DNA of 64,000 bases from Bacteroidia bacterium (lineage in GTDB: Bacteria > Bacteroidota > Bacteroidia > J057), in assembly GCA_030430205.1 (NCBI GenBank), contig JAUIGE010000002.1:248001-312000 (forward strand), written 5' to 3'. Numbering within the stretch: the stretch's first letter is position 1; every line of letters starts with the position of its first letter. Shown here one piece after another: positions 1-9,193 of this stretch. The notes under the pieces were generated by a model. That model searched no databases and was not told the origin of the DNA. It was given only the letters and a program-made list of their open reading frames with translations. A program made the position numbers and the translations under genes.

Positions 1-1263
1 TTTGAGGAATTGGAAAATGAATCCAAAATCAATTTGTGTAAGAGCAATATTGCCTCAACACTGATTGAGTTGAAGCGCTTTGAGGAGGCCCGCCCGCTTT
101 TGCTTCAAACGCTTGAAAAATCCCGCCTGCTTCAGGATAGAATTGATACCTACAATACGCTTTCCAATCTGGGGCTTGTAGAGGAGTATGAGGAGCGCTT
201 TGAAGCTGCGGTGGCCTACTATAAGGAGGCATTGCTACTTGCAGATGAGATTCCCCTCCCCGAACAGCAGGAGTTGATGCGTCGGAATCTGGCCCGGGTA
301 TTGGGGAGGGTTGGCAAATATCAGCAGGCATATACCCTCCAGCGGGAAGCCTATCTCATGCGGGACTCCCTCTTTGATGTCGCCAAAGCAGAAGAAATAG
401 CAGCCTTGCAGGCAAAATTTGAAACCGCTGAAAAAGACCTTACGATCAGCAAACTGGAAGAGGAAAAGGCTATAAAAAGCCTGGAAAATGCCCGCCTTTG
501 GAGCGGCTTGGGTATTGCTGCTTTGTTGTTGCTTATACTGGGTTTAAGTTTTCTGCTCTATCGCCAGCGGCAGCGCCGCCGCCTGGAAGCGCAGCTTCAG
601 CTTGCGCAAAAAGAGCAATTTCGCGCCGTCCTCACGGCGGAGGAAAAAGAACGCCGCCGCATCGCCGGCGAGTTGCATGATAGCCTCGGACAGCTGCTAT
701 CCACGACCAAGTTACAGCTTAGCAGCTTAGAGAGCAGTGAGCAGTTGGCAGAAGGCAGTAGTCAGGGATTGCTGCAAACCGCTATTGGTTTGCTTGATGA
801 TTCTGTCACCGAAGTGAGACAGATATCTCACAAACTGGCTCCGCCTGCGCTTATGCGCGGGGGGCTTGTCAGCGCTTTGCGCGACCTGGCACGCCTTGTC
901 CGCAATACCGACAAAATCGCCTTTAAACTTGAGCTGGACCATTTGATAAGTCAGGAGAAACAGCCCGGCACTCAGCTCCCTAAAGAGATGGAAGTCCACC
1001 TTTACCGCATCATCCAGGAACTGGTCAACAACAGCATCAAACATGCTGGATGTAGCGAAATAGGCCTACAACTGCAAAAAAATGCAGCTAAACTCCAAAT
1101 CAAAGTTTGGGATAATGGGGGAGGTTTTCAGCTCGAAGAAGTCCTCGCCCGAGGCGGTGGGCTAGGCTGGCAAAGCATCCTGGGCAGGGTAAGACTGCTG
1201 GATGGAAGCGTGGAGATTCAATCGGATTTGCAAAAAGGAACGGTCGTCAGTTTGACGATTTAG
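1..1263 (+). CDS. TPR sensor histidine kinase, HisKA_3 type (5' end outside window)
   Basis: The reading frame is open from the first base, so the N-terminus lies outside the window. The first ~140 residues look like tetratricopeptide helices (EEARPLLLQTLEKSRLL, AAVAYYKEALLLADE), followed by a short coiled coil and one transmembrane helix near residues 162-184. A HisKA_3 dimerisation/phosphoacceptor motif follows (EKERRRIAGELHDSLGQLL, with the His in ELHD), then an HATPase_c domain with the N box (ELVNNSIKHA) and G box (DNGGGF; GGGLGWQSI). This is the NarX/LiaS-like class that phosphorylates LuxR-type regulators, but no response regulator is in the window. The stop codon lies 2 bp from that of the convergent topoisomerase gene. 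The domain call is firm; the signal sensed is unknown. Confidence 0.9.
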   Translation, partial: FEELENESKINLCKSNIASTLIELKRFEEARPLLLQTLEKSRLLQDRIDTYNTLSNLGLVEEYEERFEAAVAYYKEALLLADEIPLPEQQELMRRNLARVLGRVGKYQQAYTLQREAYLMRDSLFDVAKAEEIAALQAKFETAEKDLTISKLEEEKAIKSLENARLWSGLGIAALLLLILGLSFLLYRQRQRRRLEAQLQLAQKEQFRAVLTAEEKERRRIAGELHDSLGQLLSTTKLQLSSLESSEQLAEGSSQGLLQTAIGLLDDSVTEVRQISHKLAPPALMRGGLVSALRDLARLVRNTDKIAFKLELDHLISQEKQPGTQLPKEMEVHLYRIIQELVNNSIKHAGCSEIGLQLQKNAAKLQIKVWDNGGGFQLEEVLARGGGLGWQSILGRVRLLDGSVEIQSDLQKGTVVSLTI

Positions 1264-1265
1264 CT

Positions 1266-3836
1266 CTACAATTCATCTTCGCCCCACTCTACCGTGTCGC
1301 CTATATTGATCACGTCTGTCTCCGCCTTTTTGGCTTCGACTTCCTTGATCCGGGAGACCGGATAGCGACTCAATTTATTGCCCAAAGCTTTCCAGCCTTT
1401 CACATCAATAAAATCTGCCAGGTTGAGGGTGACCTCTTCCTTTTGCTTGGTCTTGCCCCGGGTCTCTGTAAAGCGGACATAGGTGTCGTCCTGGATGGAA
1501 ATGACGATCGGCTTGGAGCCGGAAGCTTCGCTGATATAGCTGAAGTTCTCACCCAGGCTTGTCGTTTCTATATTGAAACGCTTGACAAAATAGTCTTTTC
1601 TTTCCCCATCATAATGCAGCACTGTCACCACCAGGTCGTCTGTCAGTTTGGCGATATGGGCGATTTTTGCAAAATCATAGCGGTTGGTCAGCTCAAAATC
1701 CGTGAGCTCATAGCTTCCGTTTTTAAACAGGACGAGGATGCGGTCCTCGGTGTCAAATTCTCCCAGATAGTCACCCCTTTCCTGCACATTCAATCTGCCG
1801 ACAGTCTCGTCATACCAGATTTTTCTGCCGCCCAGGGTAGAGCTTCCTACTGATTTTTGCTTGATGCTCTGTATGGGGTATTTGGTCAGGACATTGCCCT
1901 GTGAGCTACGGCCTTTGATGGCCTGCTCCCCAAAATCAAAGTCAAAGACTTTTTTCTTGGCGCGACAACCCTGCGATAGCTTGACCGTGATCACCTCCGC
2001 TTCCGAGTTTTGATGCGCTTCAAAATAAAGCAGGCGGGCACCTTTGTTGCCATTGGTGATGTCGTATTCCCGGTCGCGGGTGATAGCCGTCACGGCAAAG
2101 CGTTTGGCGTAGTTGCGACCGCTCTCCGGGTCCCTGTATACCGCATGGTAGACCTTGCGCTCTTCTCCTTTGCGCCACACATCCACATGGATGATATCCT
2201 TGCCCATGAAGGCTTTTTCCTGCACTTTACTGACGATGTATTTGCCATCTTTGCGAAAAACAATGACGTCATCGAGGTCAGAGCAGTCTTTTATAAACTC
2301 AACACCCTCACCTTTTTTCAGACCGAAGCCCACAAATCCTTCCTGGGTATTGGCGTATAGTTTTTGGTTGGCGATGACCACCTGCTTCACTTTGATGTCA
2401 TCAAAGTCCCTGATCTCTGCCTGGCGCTCTTTGCCTGCACCAAATTTCTGGATAAGTCCTTCAAAATAGGCTACGGCATATTCTACCAGATTTGCCAGCT
2501 TGTACTCGATATCTGCGATCTCTTCCTCCAGCTTACGCATGGCCTCATCGGCCTTGAAGGAGTCAAACTTGGAGATCCGCTTGATCTTGATCTCAGTCAG
2601 GCGGACGATATCTTCCTCGGTAATGGTGCGATAAAACTGCGCCTTATAAGGCTCCAGGCCTTTGTCTATCGTCTCGATGACCGCTTCCCAGGTCTCACAC
2701 TCTTCTATATCGCGGTAGATGCGGTTTTCGATGAATATTTTTTCGAGGGAGGAAAAAAGCAGCCTTTCCCTTAAAGCAGCCAGCCTCACCTCCAACTCCC
2801 GCCTGAGCAGGTGTTTGGTATGCTCGGTCGAAAGGCTGAGCAATTCATCGACTGTCAGGAAGACCGGCTTGTCATCGATGATGACGCAGGCATTGGGAGA
2901 TATGGAGACCTCGCAGTCAGTGAAAGCGTAGAGCGCATCTATGGTCACATCGGGAGAAATCCCGCTCGGTATATCTATCTGAATCTCAACATCGCGGGCG
3001 GTGTTGTCAACGACTTTTTTGATTTTGATTTTGTTCCGATCATTCGCCTTGACGATAGACTCGATCAAATTGGTCGTGGTGCTGCCATAGGGCACATCTT
3101 TGATGAGCAGGGTGGTTTTGTCAACCACCTCTATGGTGGCCCGGCAACGGATCTTTCCGCCACGTTTCCCCCTTTGGTAGTTGCTCACGTCAATCTGACC
3201 ACCGGTGGGGAAGTCGGGGACGAGATTGGTTTTTTTCCCTTCCAGGCTCTTGATGGAGGCCTTGCATAGTTCAATAAAATTGTGCGGCAAAATGCGGGTA
3301 GAAAGTCCCACAGCGATGCCTTCAACGCCTTGTGCCAGGATCATGGGAAACTTCATCGGCAGTGCCAGCGGCTCCCGGTTGCGGCCATCATAAGAGGCCT
3401 GCCAGTTGGTGATGGCCGGATTGTAGGCTACTTCAAGGGCAAATTTAGAAAGCCTTGCTTCTATATAACGCGCTGCCGCCGCGCTGTCACCTGTGCGCAC
3501 ATCTCCCCAGTTTCCCTGGCAGTCGATCAGCAGATCTTTCTGCCCGAGCTTGACGAGGGCATCTCCGATGGAGGCATCTCCATGGGGGTGATACTGCATC
3601 GTCTGGCCGATGATGTTGGCTACCTTGTGGTAGCGGCCATCATGCATCTCACGCATGGCGTGCAGGAGGCGACGCTGTACGGGCTTGAGCCCGTCTTCTA
3701 TCATAGGGACGGCTCGCTCCAGGATAACATAGGAAGCGTAATCCAGGAAGTAGTCCTTGTACATGCCCGCTACGGGCGCTTCATTTTCTGGGAATGCGGA
3801 ATCTTGAATGTTTCCGTTGGGAGATATGGATGCCAT
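1266..3836 (-). CDS. DNA topoisomerase IV/gyrase subunit A (ParC/GyrA family)
   Basis: This 856-residue protein is the DNA-cleaving subunit of a type IIA topoisomerase. The N-terminal breakage-reunion core is plain: residues 30-60 contain LDYASYVILERAVP and DGLKPVQRRLLHAM, and the catalytic tyrosine is Tyr124 in AARYIEARLSK. The middle is coiled coil, and residues ~500-830 look like the C-terminal beta-pinwheel that wraps DNA. The N-terminal extension and the pinwheel fit the Bacteroidota ParC-like clade better than gyrase A, which usually has a clear GyrA box; I see none. The partner ATPase subunit is not adjacent. The gene is convergent with the histidine kinase. No gene symbol is given because gyrA versus parC cannot be settled here. 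Confidence 0.93.
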   Translation of the reverse strand: MASISPNGNIQDSAFPENEAPVAGMYKDYFLDYASYVILERAVPMIEDGLKPVQRRLLHAMREMHDGRYHKVANIIGQTMQYHPHGDASIGDALVKLGQKDLLIDCQGNWGDVRTGDSAAAARYIEARLSKFALEVAYNPAITNWQASYDGRNREPLALPMKFPMILAQGVEGIAVGLSTRILPHNFIELCKASIKSLEGKKTNLVPDFPTGGQIDVSNYQRGKRGGKIRCRATIEVVDKTTLLIKDVPYGSTTTNLIESIVKANDRNKIKIKKVVDNTARDVEIQIDIPSGISPDVTIDALYAFTDCEVSISPNACVIIDDKPVFLTVDELLSLSTEHTKHLLRRELEVRLAALRERLLFSSLEKIFIENRIYRDIEECETWEAVIETIDKGLEPYKAQFYRTITEEDIVRLTEIKIKRISKFDSFKADEAMRKLEEEIADIEYKLANLVEYAVAYFEGLIQKFGAGKERQAEIRDFDDIKVKQVVIANQKLYANTQEGFVGFGLKKGEGVEFIKDCSDLDDVIVFRKDGKYIVSKVQEKAFMGKDIIHVDVWRKGEERKVYHAVYRDPESGRNYAKRFAVTAITRDREYDITNGNKGARLLYFEAHQNSEAEVITVKLSQGCRAKKKVFDFDFGEQAIKGRSSQGNVLTKYPIQSIKQKSVGSSTLGGRKIWYDETVGRLNVQERGDYLGEFDTEDRILVLFKNGSYELTDFELTNRYDFAKIAHIAKLTDDLVVTVLHYDGERKDYFVKRFNIETTSLGENFSYISEASGSKPIVISIQDDTYVRFTETRGKTKQKEEVTLNLADFIDVKGWKALGNKLSRYPVSRIKEVEAKKAETDVINIGDTVEWGEDEL

Positions 3837-4020
3837 GGGCTACGAAATCCTTATTTTTAGCAATGAAAGAAAATGTACTAATATTTTTGGTAAATATAGT
3901 GCATTTTTGTGAAAATGGAAAATCTCTTAAGCATAGAATAACTCAAGATCATACTGAGATCAAACTTAAGCTAATCTTGCCAAAATGATAGAATTATTCA
4001 GCCCTGGTTCCTTATATTCT

Positions 4021-6801
4021 TTACCTGACGAACATTTTCCTGTTAAAAAGAAGGTTTTTTGATTCTATACGAACCCAATACATCCCGGCAGCAAGATCTC
4101 CGGGCAGGGACAGTCTAAGCTGCTGCCGATCTGCTGAAAGCGGGCTTTCAGCCAGCCTGGCAATTTCCCTTCCGCTGAGGTCATAGAGCGAAAACTGATA
4201 GCTGCCTGCCGTCGGCACATCGAGAGCTATATAGACGAAGTCATGGGCAGGATTGGGATAGAGGCGAATATAAGGGTCCTGCGACCATTCCGCTTCCAGG
4301 CCTACTGTGCCGATGGAATGGCTCCAGATCAGGGCGGTACGCCGGGCGATCTGGCTGGCTTGATTGCCTTGTGCCCAGGCGCTGTAGATATTTCCAGACA
4401 GGTCGGTGGCGATTCCGGAAGGCATGGCTTGCAGGGAAGAATCCACCTTTGTGTAGATCACATTCAGGTTGGCATCCAGGAGCATTTCAAATGGTACGGA
4501 GCGATTGGGCATCAGATGATCTCCCAAAATCACCAATTGGTTGTTTACAAGAGCAGCCTGACGGGGGAAGAAAAAAGATCCGGAAGTAGGCACAGAGGCC
4601 TGGATATCGGCAAGGAATCCCCCGGCTGTATCCCGTTTCTGGATATATGCATGGGTTGTGGTAGAAAAGCACAAATAGCTATTCCCCTGGTCATCCATGA
4701 CCATGCTGCGGGGAAACCCGGTCATCGTAGTAGCGTCTTTCTCTTCCCACACCAGGCTCCCATTCTGGTCATAACAGGCAGCCACCCAGGTGCTGCCTCC
4801 TGAAGAACCAAAGACACAGACATTGCCATTGGGCAATATATGCATCCCGGAAAAGGTCACCAGGTTGCTGCTCTGATAGTCAACCTCCACATTCCATTCG
4901 ATATTTCCATTCAGATCAAATTGGATGAGGTGTAAATTGTTTTTGTTATCGGCGCCCTTTTCGACAGCAGCCATGACCAATTTATTCTGATCACTGATTT
5001 GAATTTTGAAAGGCCCGATATAGGGAAAAGTGGTAGAAGGGCTCAGGTAGGTTTTTGTCCATAACCGGTTTCCGGTAGAATCATAGAGAGACAGCAGCAT
5101 GTGCTTGTCGGTTTGGTTGTAAGCTGCCATAAATATATTGTTGGCATTGTCTGCCGCCAGTCCTCCGGCAACAAAAGTGACGGAACTATCCAGATAATGC
5201 GCGAAGACTTCATTTCCGGCGGCATCGTATTTCACCAGTCCTATAGGGGTATTTCCCCCTGTTATGAGATTTTGATACAGCCCGATCACATTTCCACTGT
5301 GATCATGGATCAGGTGAGGGAAAGTAGGGTTGGAGGTTTTATGTCTCTGGGTTTTCTCCCAGAGGAGGTTGCCACTCAGGTCAATCTGGCTAATGGTGAA
5401 GGAGGCACTGTCTCCGTCATCTGCATAAGAGGCCAGCCAGAGGGCATTGCGATCTGTGATCAGGGATGTAGGACGGACATCGCTCAAGGCAATTCCCTGG
5501 CCTTCAGCCACATAGTTTTCATTCAGGTTGCTTTTCTGTAGGGAAAAAAGTTGCGAACGCAGGCTGTTTTGCGCATAGCCTGTTCCCCAAACAGCAGTCC
5601 CGGATATAGCAAATCCGCTGAGATAATCTACTGCTTCCTGCCCATAATTCTTAGCTGCAAGCAAATTTCCGGAAGAGGAGAAAGCGGCAAAGCCCAGGGA
5701 ATCGAAATCCTGAACGGCCAGAAAAATGTTGTTATTTGCATCCAATTCAGCACCTACGATATAGGTATATCCACCAATCGCATAATCAAAATCACGTTGC
5801 TGTTGTCCCGTGCTATCATAGACGATCACCTGAGCGAAGAGGTCAAAATTGTCTTCCTTATACCCAAATGAATAGATTTTTCCATCCGTACCGATATGAA
5901 GAACCGAGCCCCCGTTTTCTCCTCCGGTATTGAAATTTTTCTTCCACTTGAGATCTCCATTCCGATCCAGTTTGAGTGTCACGATGTCGAATTCGAAAAA
6001 TGCGCCTGTTTCTTCTGTTCCGATGGCATAGACATTCCCCCGATTGTCCACCTGTACATCCAGTAAATATTTTTCACTGCCCCCACTCAAAGTGTCAGGA
6101 TATTGCCATTTGAAATTCCCGGCATCATCATACTGAATCGCCAGGAAAGCGTAATCGTCATCTGCAGATCCCACTACAGATACATTTCCGGCCTGATCTA
6201 CCGCCAGGCCTCCCAGCCATACCTGAACACCCGGACTGAAGTCCTTATCCCAAACCAGGCTTCCATTTAGGTTCAATTTCGCCACCCATCCATGTTGAAA
6301 AGTCTGGCTGTCTTCTTCTATCCCGCTCATGTACACATGATTATTAGTCAACAGAAAATCATTCATCCCTGTCGACAACTCATTGGGACCATTATAGGTG
6401 TGATGCCAAAGGAGCTGACCACTGCTGCTGACTTTGGCAAGGTGGGTTTCCGGGTCCTGAGCCGCACTTACTGATTCAGTTCCGGCTACATAGATATTTC
6501 CCTGATTGTCCACTTCAACCCAGCTCAGCGAGCTGCTTGCGGTACTCGCCAGCGTAAGTTCCCAGACCCGGTTCCCCGAGTTGTTATACAGAGCTACATA
6601 CATCCTGACGCCATCTGCCGTCGAGACATTGCCCACCACGACAGCGCCTCCGGACACGGCTTCGACATCTAACAACTCCACCACCTCCGGGCCGGAGGTA
6701 TTGATGAGCTCTTTTTGCCAATTGAGCACAAGCCCCGTCTGCGCAACAAGTGGGAAAACACATAGGATCAGGAGAGAAGTCAGTAAGGTAGATTTCTTCA
6801 T
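4021..6801 (-). CDS. Secreted beta-propeller-like protein with T9SS type A sorting domain
   Basis: The protein has 926 residues. A signal peptide (MKKSTLLTSLLILCVFPLVAQ) is followed by many repeats of the form D..GN.Y..G and ..W......, resembling SBBP/PQQ-like beta-propeller blades (for example VDNQGNIYVAGTE, VDNRGNVYAIGTE). The C-terminus is a T9SS type A domain (YPNPAHDFVYIALDV, then LYDLSGREIARL, GMYWVRI and a basic tail), so the protein should be exported and anchored or released at the cell surface. There is no enzymatic motif. It is a single-gene unit with no partner in the window. The substrate or ligand is unknown. Confidence 0.85.
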   Translation of the reverse strand: MKKSTLLTSLLILCVFPLVAQTGLVLNWQKELINTSGPEVVELLDVEAVSGGAVVVGNVSTADGVRMYVALYNNSGNRVWELTLASTASSSLSWVEVDNQGNIYVAGTESVSAAQDPETHLAKVSSSGQLLWHHTYNGPNELSTGMNDFLLTNNHVYMSGIEEDSQTFQHGWVAKLNLNGSLVWDKDFSPGVQVWLGGLAVDQAGNVSVVGSADDDYAFLAIQYDDAGNFKWQYPDTLSGGSEKYLLDVQVDNRGNVYAIGTEETGAFFEFDIVTLKLDRNGDLKWKKNFNTGGENGGSVLHIGTDGKIYSFGYKEDNFDLFAQVIVYDSTGQQQRDFDYAIGGYTYIVGAELDANNNIFLAVQDFDSLGFAAFSSSGNLLAAKNYGQEAVDYLSGFAISGTAVWGTGYAQNSLRSQLFSLQKSNLNENYVAEGQGIALSDVRPTSLITDRNALWLASYADDGDSASFTISQIDLSGNLLWEKTQRHKTSNPTFPHLIHDHSGNVIGLYQNLITGGNTPIGLVKYDAAGNEVFAHYLDSSVTFVAGGLAADNANNIFMAAYNQTDKHMLLSLYDSTGNRLWTKTYLSPSTTFPYIGPFKIQISDQNKLVMAAVEKGADNKNNLHLIQFDLNGNIEWNVEVDYQSSNLVTFSGMHILPNGNVCVFGSSGGSTWVAACYDQNGSLVWEEKDATTMTGFPRSMVMDDQGNSYLCFSTTTHAYIQKRDTAGGFLADIQASVPTSGSFFFPRQAALVNNQLVILGDHLMPNRSVPFEMLLDANLNVIYTKVDSSLQAMPSGIATDLSGNIYSAWAQGNQASQIARRTALIWSHSIGTVGLEAEWSQDPYIRLYPNPAHDFVYIALDVPTAGSYQFSLYDLSGREIARLAESPLSADRQQLRLSLPGDLAAGMYWVRIESKNLLFNRKMFVR

Positions 6802-6962
6802 GGTTTTAAGATTTTGGCTTTTAAATGATGGTTCTTTCTGTATAGATATGGAAGGAGGAGGGGATGGTTAACAGGATGGGTGGGGGGGTGAGATTATTTG
6901 AATGACGCACGCAACAATATTGCCTTCTTCCAACGTTTACTGAAATCCTTAATTGATCCGTC

Positions 6963-7577
6963 ATGAATAATTTATTCCAGTATAGCACCTTGAATTACCG
7001 TCCTTCCCAAATCCTGGGAGAACAGGTGGTCTGCTGATTTGACTATTTTGAGGAAATACCTCAAAGGTTTTGAGCAAAAGGCTAAAGCCTTGTCAATTGC
7101 GGAAATAGCCCAAATCCATCAGGAAACATGGATTGATCAATTTTTTCTACCCAAAGACTCCAATAGCCTCTCATTCGAAGTCTTCAAACAGGGCTTTTAC
7201 GATAAGCCCGAACCCATCATTCAACATTTCCAAGCCAGTTTTTTTAAAAATTATGAGTTGGATAAACCTTCAAAGAAGGTAGAGGATGCTTATTTGGTTC
7301 AGGAATTTAACAATTCTTTGCAGTCCTTTAGTCCCCAAAAACGGAGTCTGATCAAAGCCCAATTCCCTTTGAAAACAGACTTGATGGAAACCGTTTTTGA
7401 TTTTGGCTGGCAAAATGGAACCACCAATTTGGTGAAGTCGCAAACCTTTTTAATGCTTATGGCAAAGCGTTAAAAATTATTGATGGCCTCGAATCAGATA
7501 CCCAGATTATCGAGAAGAAGAAGCTTGGAGAATACGTGGAAAAAGCCATTGAAACGGCTGTGGAGATGGGCAAATAA
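6963..7577 (+). pseudogene. Decayed DUF3037-family gene
   Basis: An ATG at 6963 opens a frame reading MNNLFQYSTLNYRPSQILGE, which is like the start of DUF3037 proteins, but it stops at 7033-7035. A second frame continues over 7036-7435 with LTILRKYLKGFEQKAKAL and a helical region ending FDFGWQNGTTNLVK. A third frame then gives a plausible C-terminus (EVANLFNAYGKALKIIDGLE) to a stop at 7575-7577. Laid end to end the pieces read as one protein with an internal deletion near 7033 and a frameshift near 7435, so the gene is most likely dead. DUF3037 genes often sit beside a HipA-like kinase gene; none is present. The family name is from memory of its motifs. Confidence 0.6.
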
Positions 7578-7595
7578 GATTCTTTCACAGCCCTC

Positions 7596-7790
7596 TCACC
7601 CACGCCACATCCCCTCCATCACCTCCGCCTGCCCCAAGGCAACCAAAGTCTCCAAAATCCGCTCCACCTGATCCAGTCGCTTCTGGGTATTCCGTCCATC
7701 AAAAACGTCGGCAATGCCTTTCAACGCCATGGGCGGACCATTTTTTTGGGATAGAAGACTCATTGGAATCTGCCCTATCACAGAGGCTGA
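7596..7790 (-). other. Short unassigned reading frame, possible gene remnant
   Basis: On the minus strand about 60 residues read as a plausible helical protein tail (GIADVFDGRNTQKRLDQVERI, then LETLVALGQAEV). There is no convincing start, and the frame lies between the DUF3037 pseudogene and the tRNA promoter. It may be the 3' stump of a lost gene or a chance frame. The rest of the 7578-7891 gap holds only the tRNA promoter. Confidence 0.2.
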
Positions 7791-7821
7791 AAAATAAAAT
7801 TCACATTTTTTTCAAAAAAGG

Positions 7822-7852
7822 TTGCATAAAATCCCTGAACACCCTTTCTTTG
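7822..7852 (+). promoter_or_regulatory. Candidate promoter of tRNA-Asn
   Basis: TTG at 7822-7824 is followed after 20 bp by TTTCTTTG at 7845-7852. This is one mismatch from the Bacteroidota TTG-N19/20-TAnnTTTG promoter. It ends 39 bp upstream of the mature tRNA. Confidence 0.5.
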
Positions 7853-7891
7853 CATCACTCTTTCAGGGAGGTCTGAAAGAAGCTAAAATAT

Positions 7892-7968
7892 TCCTCCTTA
7901 GCTCAGTTGGTTAGAGCGGTTGACTGTTAATCAATAGGTCCTTGGTTCGAGTCCAAGAGGAGGAGCCA
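7892..7968 (+). tRNA. tRNA-Asn (GTT), with encoded CCA
   Basis: A complete cloverleaf can be drawn. The acceptor stem TCCTCCT/AGGAGGA is at 7892-7898 and 7958-7964, the D arm GCTC...GAGC at 7901-7917, and the anticodon stem GTTGA/TCAAT encloses loop CTGTTAA with anticodon GTT at 7926-7928. The T arm CTTGG/CCAAG has loop TTCGAGT. The discriminator is G at 7965, then CCA. The 3' half (7921-7966) is repeated at 17167-17212, so the gene is the target of an integrated element. The intact copy is on the left, so integration restored the tRNA. Confidence 0.97.
7921..7966 (+). repeat. attL: 46-bp direct repeat in the tRNA-Asn 3' half
   Basis: These 46 bases, from TGACTGTTAATC in the anticodon arm to GGAGGAGC, are identical to 17167-17212. 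The repeat bounds a 9.2-kb segment that carries a tyrosine integrase, as expected for site-specific integration into a tRNA gene. Confidence 0.93.
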
Positions 7969-7977
7969 CTGATAATG

Positions 7978-8013
7978 AAGCACTTACAAGCAAAAGCTCG
8001 TAGGTGCTTTTTT
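7978..8013 (+). terminator. Hairpin terminator after tRNA-Asn, inside the element
   Basis: AAGCACTTACAAGC pairs with GCTCGTAGGTGCTT, allowing G-U pairs, across an AAAA loop, followed by a T run. It ends tRNA transcription and shields the element's left end. Confidence 0.7.
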
Positions 8014-8064
8014 CGTATTTGCATACAATTTGACATACAAAACGCCCTTTAATTGCCTAAAATC

Positions 8065-9126
8065 ATGGATTTAGTAAAAAAAGATTACCCTAATAATCCT
8101 TTTCATAAGGAGCTGCATCAAAAGCTTAGTGAACTTGGTGCTGATTATGATGTCAGCTATAAGTTTGCAGAACTATTGGCAAGGGTCAACCATTTTTTAG
8201 CAAAACATGATCTGAGGGCAAAAGTTGCCTATGTGAGAGACATCCCTGATAAAATTGAATCGGATTTAAATGATATCGAACGAGTCCCTATCAAAAAACA
8301 TCTTTGTGATTCAATCATTCAAATTTTAGAAAGGGAAAGCAACACGTTTGGCCTTACTGGAAAAACAATAATAAAAAAATTGCAGAAGCTTTCCAGGCAG
8401 TATACAATACCATCTGCTTTAATCGGAGCTACTCCTAATCTTCAACAATTGTATTTAGAGTTAAGGGCGCAAAAGATTCCTCCCATTCAATCCGAAGACT
8501 TTGTTAATAAATTAAGATTCTTCAATGGGGAAATGGGTTGTTTTACTGCCTATCGTTATGCAGATGCCAATGGTTGTCGGGAAGAAGTAGAGAAATTAGC
8601 TAAGAGTTTTTTAGGTGATCTTAAACTTCTCTTTTATGAAAAAGTGAAAGAAGGAAATCTTTTGATATTGGATAACCCTAGTCATTGGGATAAAGAAGAA
8701 GCTTATCTGAAGATCAATGAGGAAATTGATACGCTGATTGCAGGCAAATTTGATGAACCAGAAGATGAGAAGAAGTCCTATACAACTTTAAGAAAACAAG
8801 TCCTTATTCATAATTATCTTCATTTGTTCGAAAAGTTCCCAAATAAACGGGAAGAGGCAACTGCTAGTGCATACTATATTTTCCTACAAAGTCTTTTTGA
8901 TAGAAATGCTGATAACATTAAAAAGAGTTATGCAGACTATTTTGAATGGACCCAAAAACCCAAATTGATTGAGGAATACAAAAAACCTCGAAAGGCCCAA
9001 GCGAGGAAACTCTTTATTCAAGACCTAGAAGAAGTAAAAGCCCTTTTTCAATCAATTGGATATAATGAGTGTGTAGAGCAAATTGAGGCTGATATTGAAG
9101 AAAATTTTAAATTTTTCAAAGATTAG
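8065..9126 (+). CDS. Hypothetical protein of the integrated element
   Basis: I do not recognise this 353-residue protein. It is largely helical and charged, with no signal peptide and no membrane segment. A TTG lies four codons upstream in frame, but the ATG at 8065 (MDLVKKDYPNNPFHKELH) is the better start. The middle contains LRFFNGEMGCFTAYRYADANG and the end is strongly acidic. The base composition is AT-rich compared with the chromosome, in keeping with recent transfer. It is the first gene inside attL and runs in the same direction as the HTH and replication genes, so it may belong to the element's replication or control module; that is a guess from position only. Confidence 0.7.
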   Translation: MDLVKKDYPNNPFHKELHQKLSELGADYDVSYKFAELLARVNHFLAKHDLRAKVAYVRDIPDKIESDLNDIERVPIKKHLCDSIIQILERESNTFGLTGKTIIKKLQKLSRQYTIPSALIGATPNLQQLYLELRAQKIPPIQSEDFVNKLRFFNGEMGCFTAYRYADANGCREEVEKLAKSFLGDLKLLFYEKVKEGNLLILDNPSHWDKEEAYLKINEEIDTLIAGKFDEPEDEKKSYTTLRKQVLIHNYLHLFEKFPNKREEATASAYYIFLQSLFDRNADNIKKSYADYFEWTQKPKLIEEYKKPRKAQARKLFIQDLEEVKALFQSIGYNECVEQIEADIEENFKFFKD

Positions 9127-9170
9127 GGTACACCCCAACCCCCACCCCAAAGCAAACCACCCCTATCATT

Positions 9171-9192
9171 GCTGGAAATAAATATTACCAGC
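9171..9192 (+). promoter_or_regulatory. Stem-loop with a TAATATTAC-like loop, candidate replication origin
   Basis: GCTGG (9171-9175) and CCAGC (9188-9192) form a perfect 5-bp stem around an AT-only 12-base loop, and the 3' side reads AATATTACC. This recalls the nick-site hairpin of some rolling-circle replicons. It ends one base before the start codon of the HTH gene, so a translational control hairpin or an operator is an equally fair reading. Confidence 0.35.
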
Positions 9193-9193
9193 G

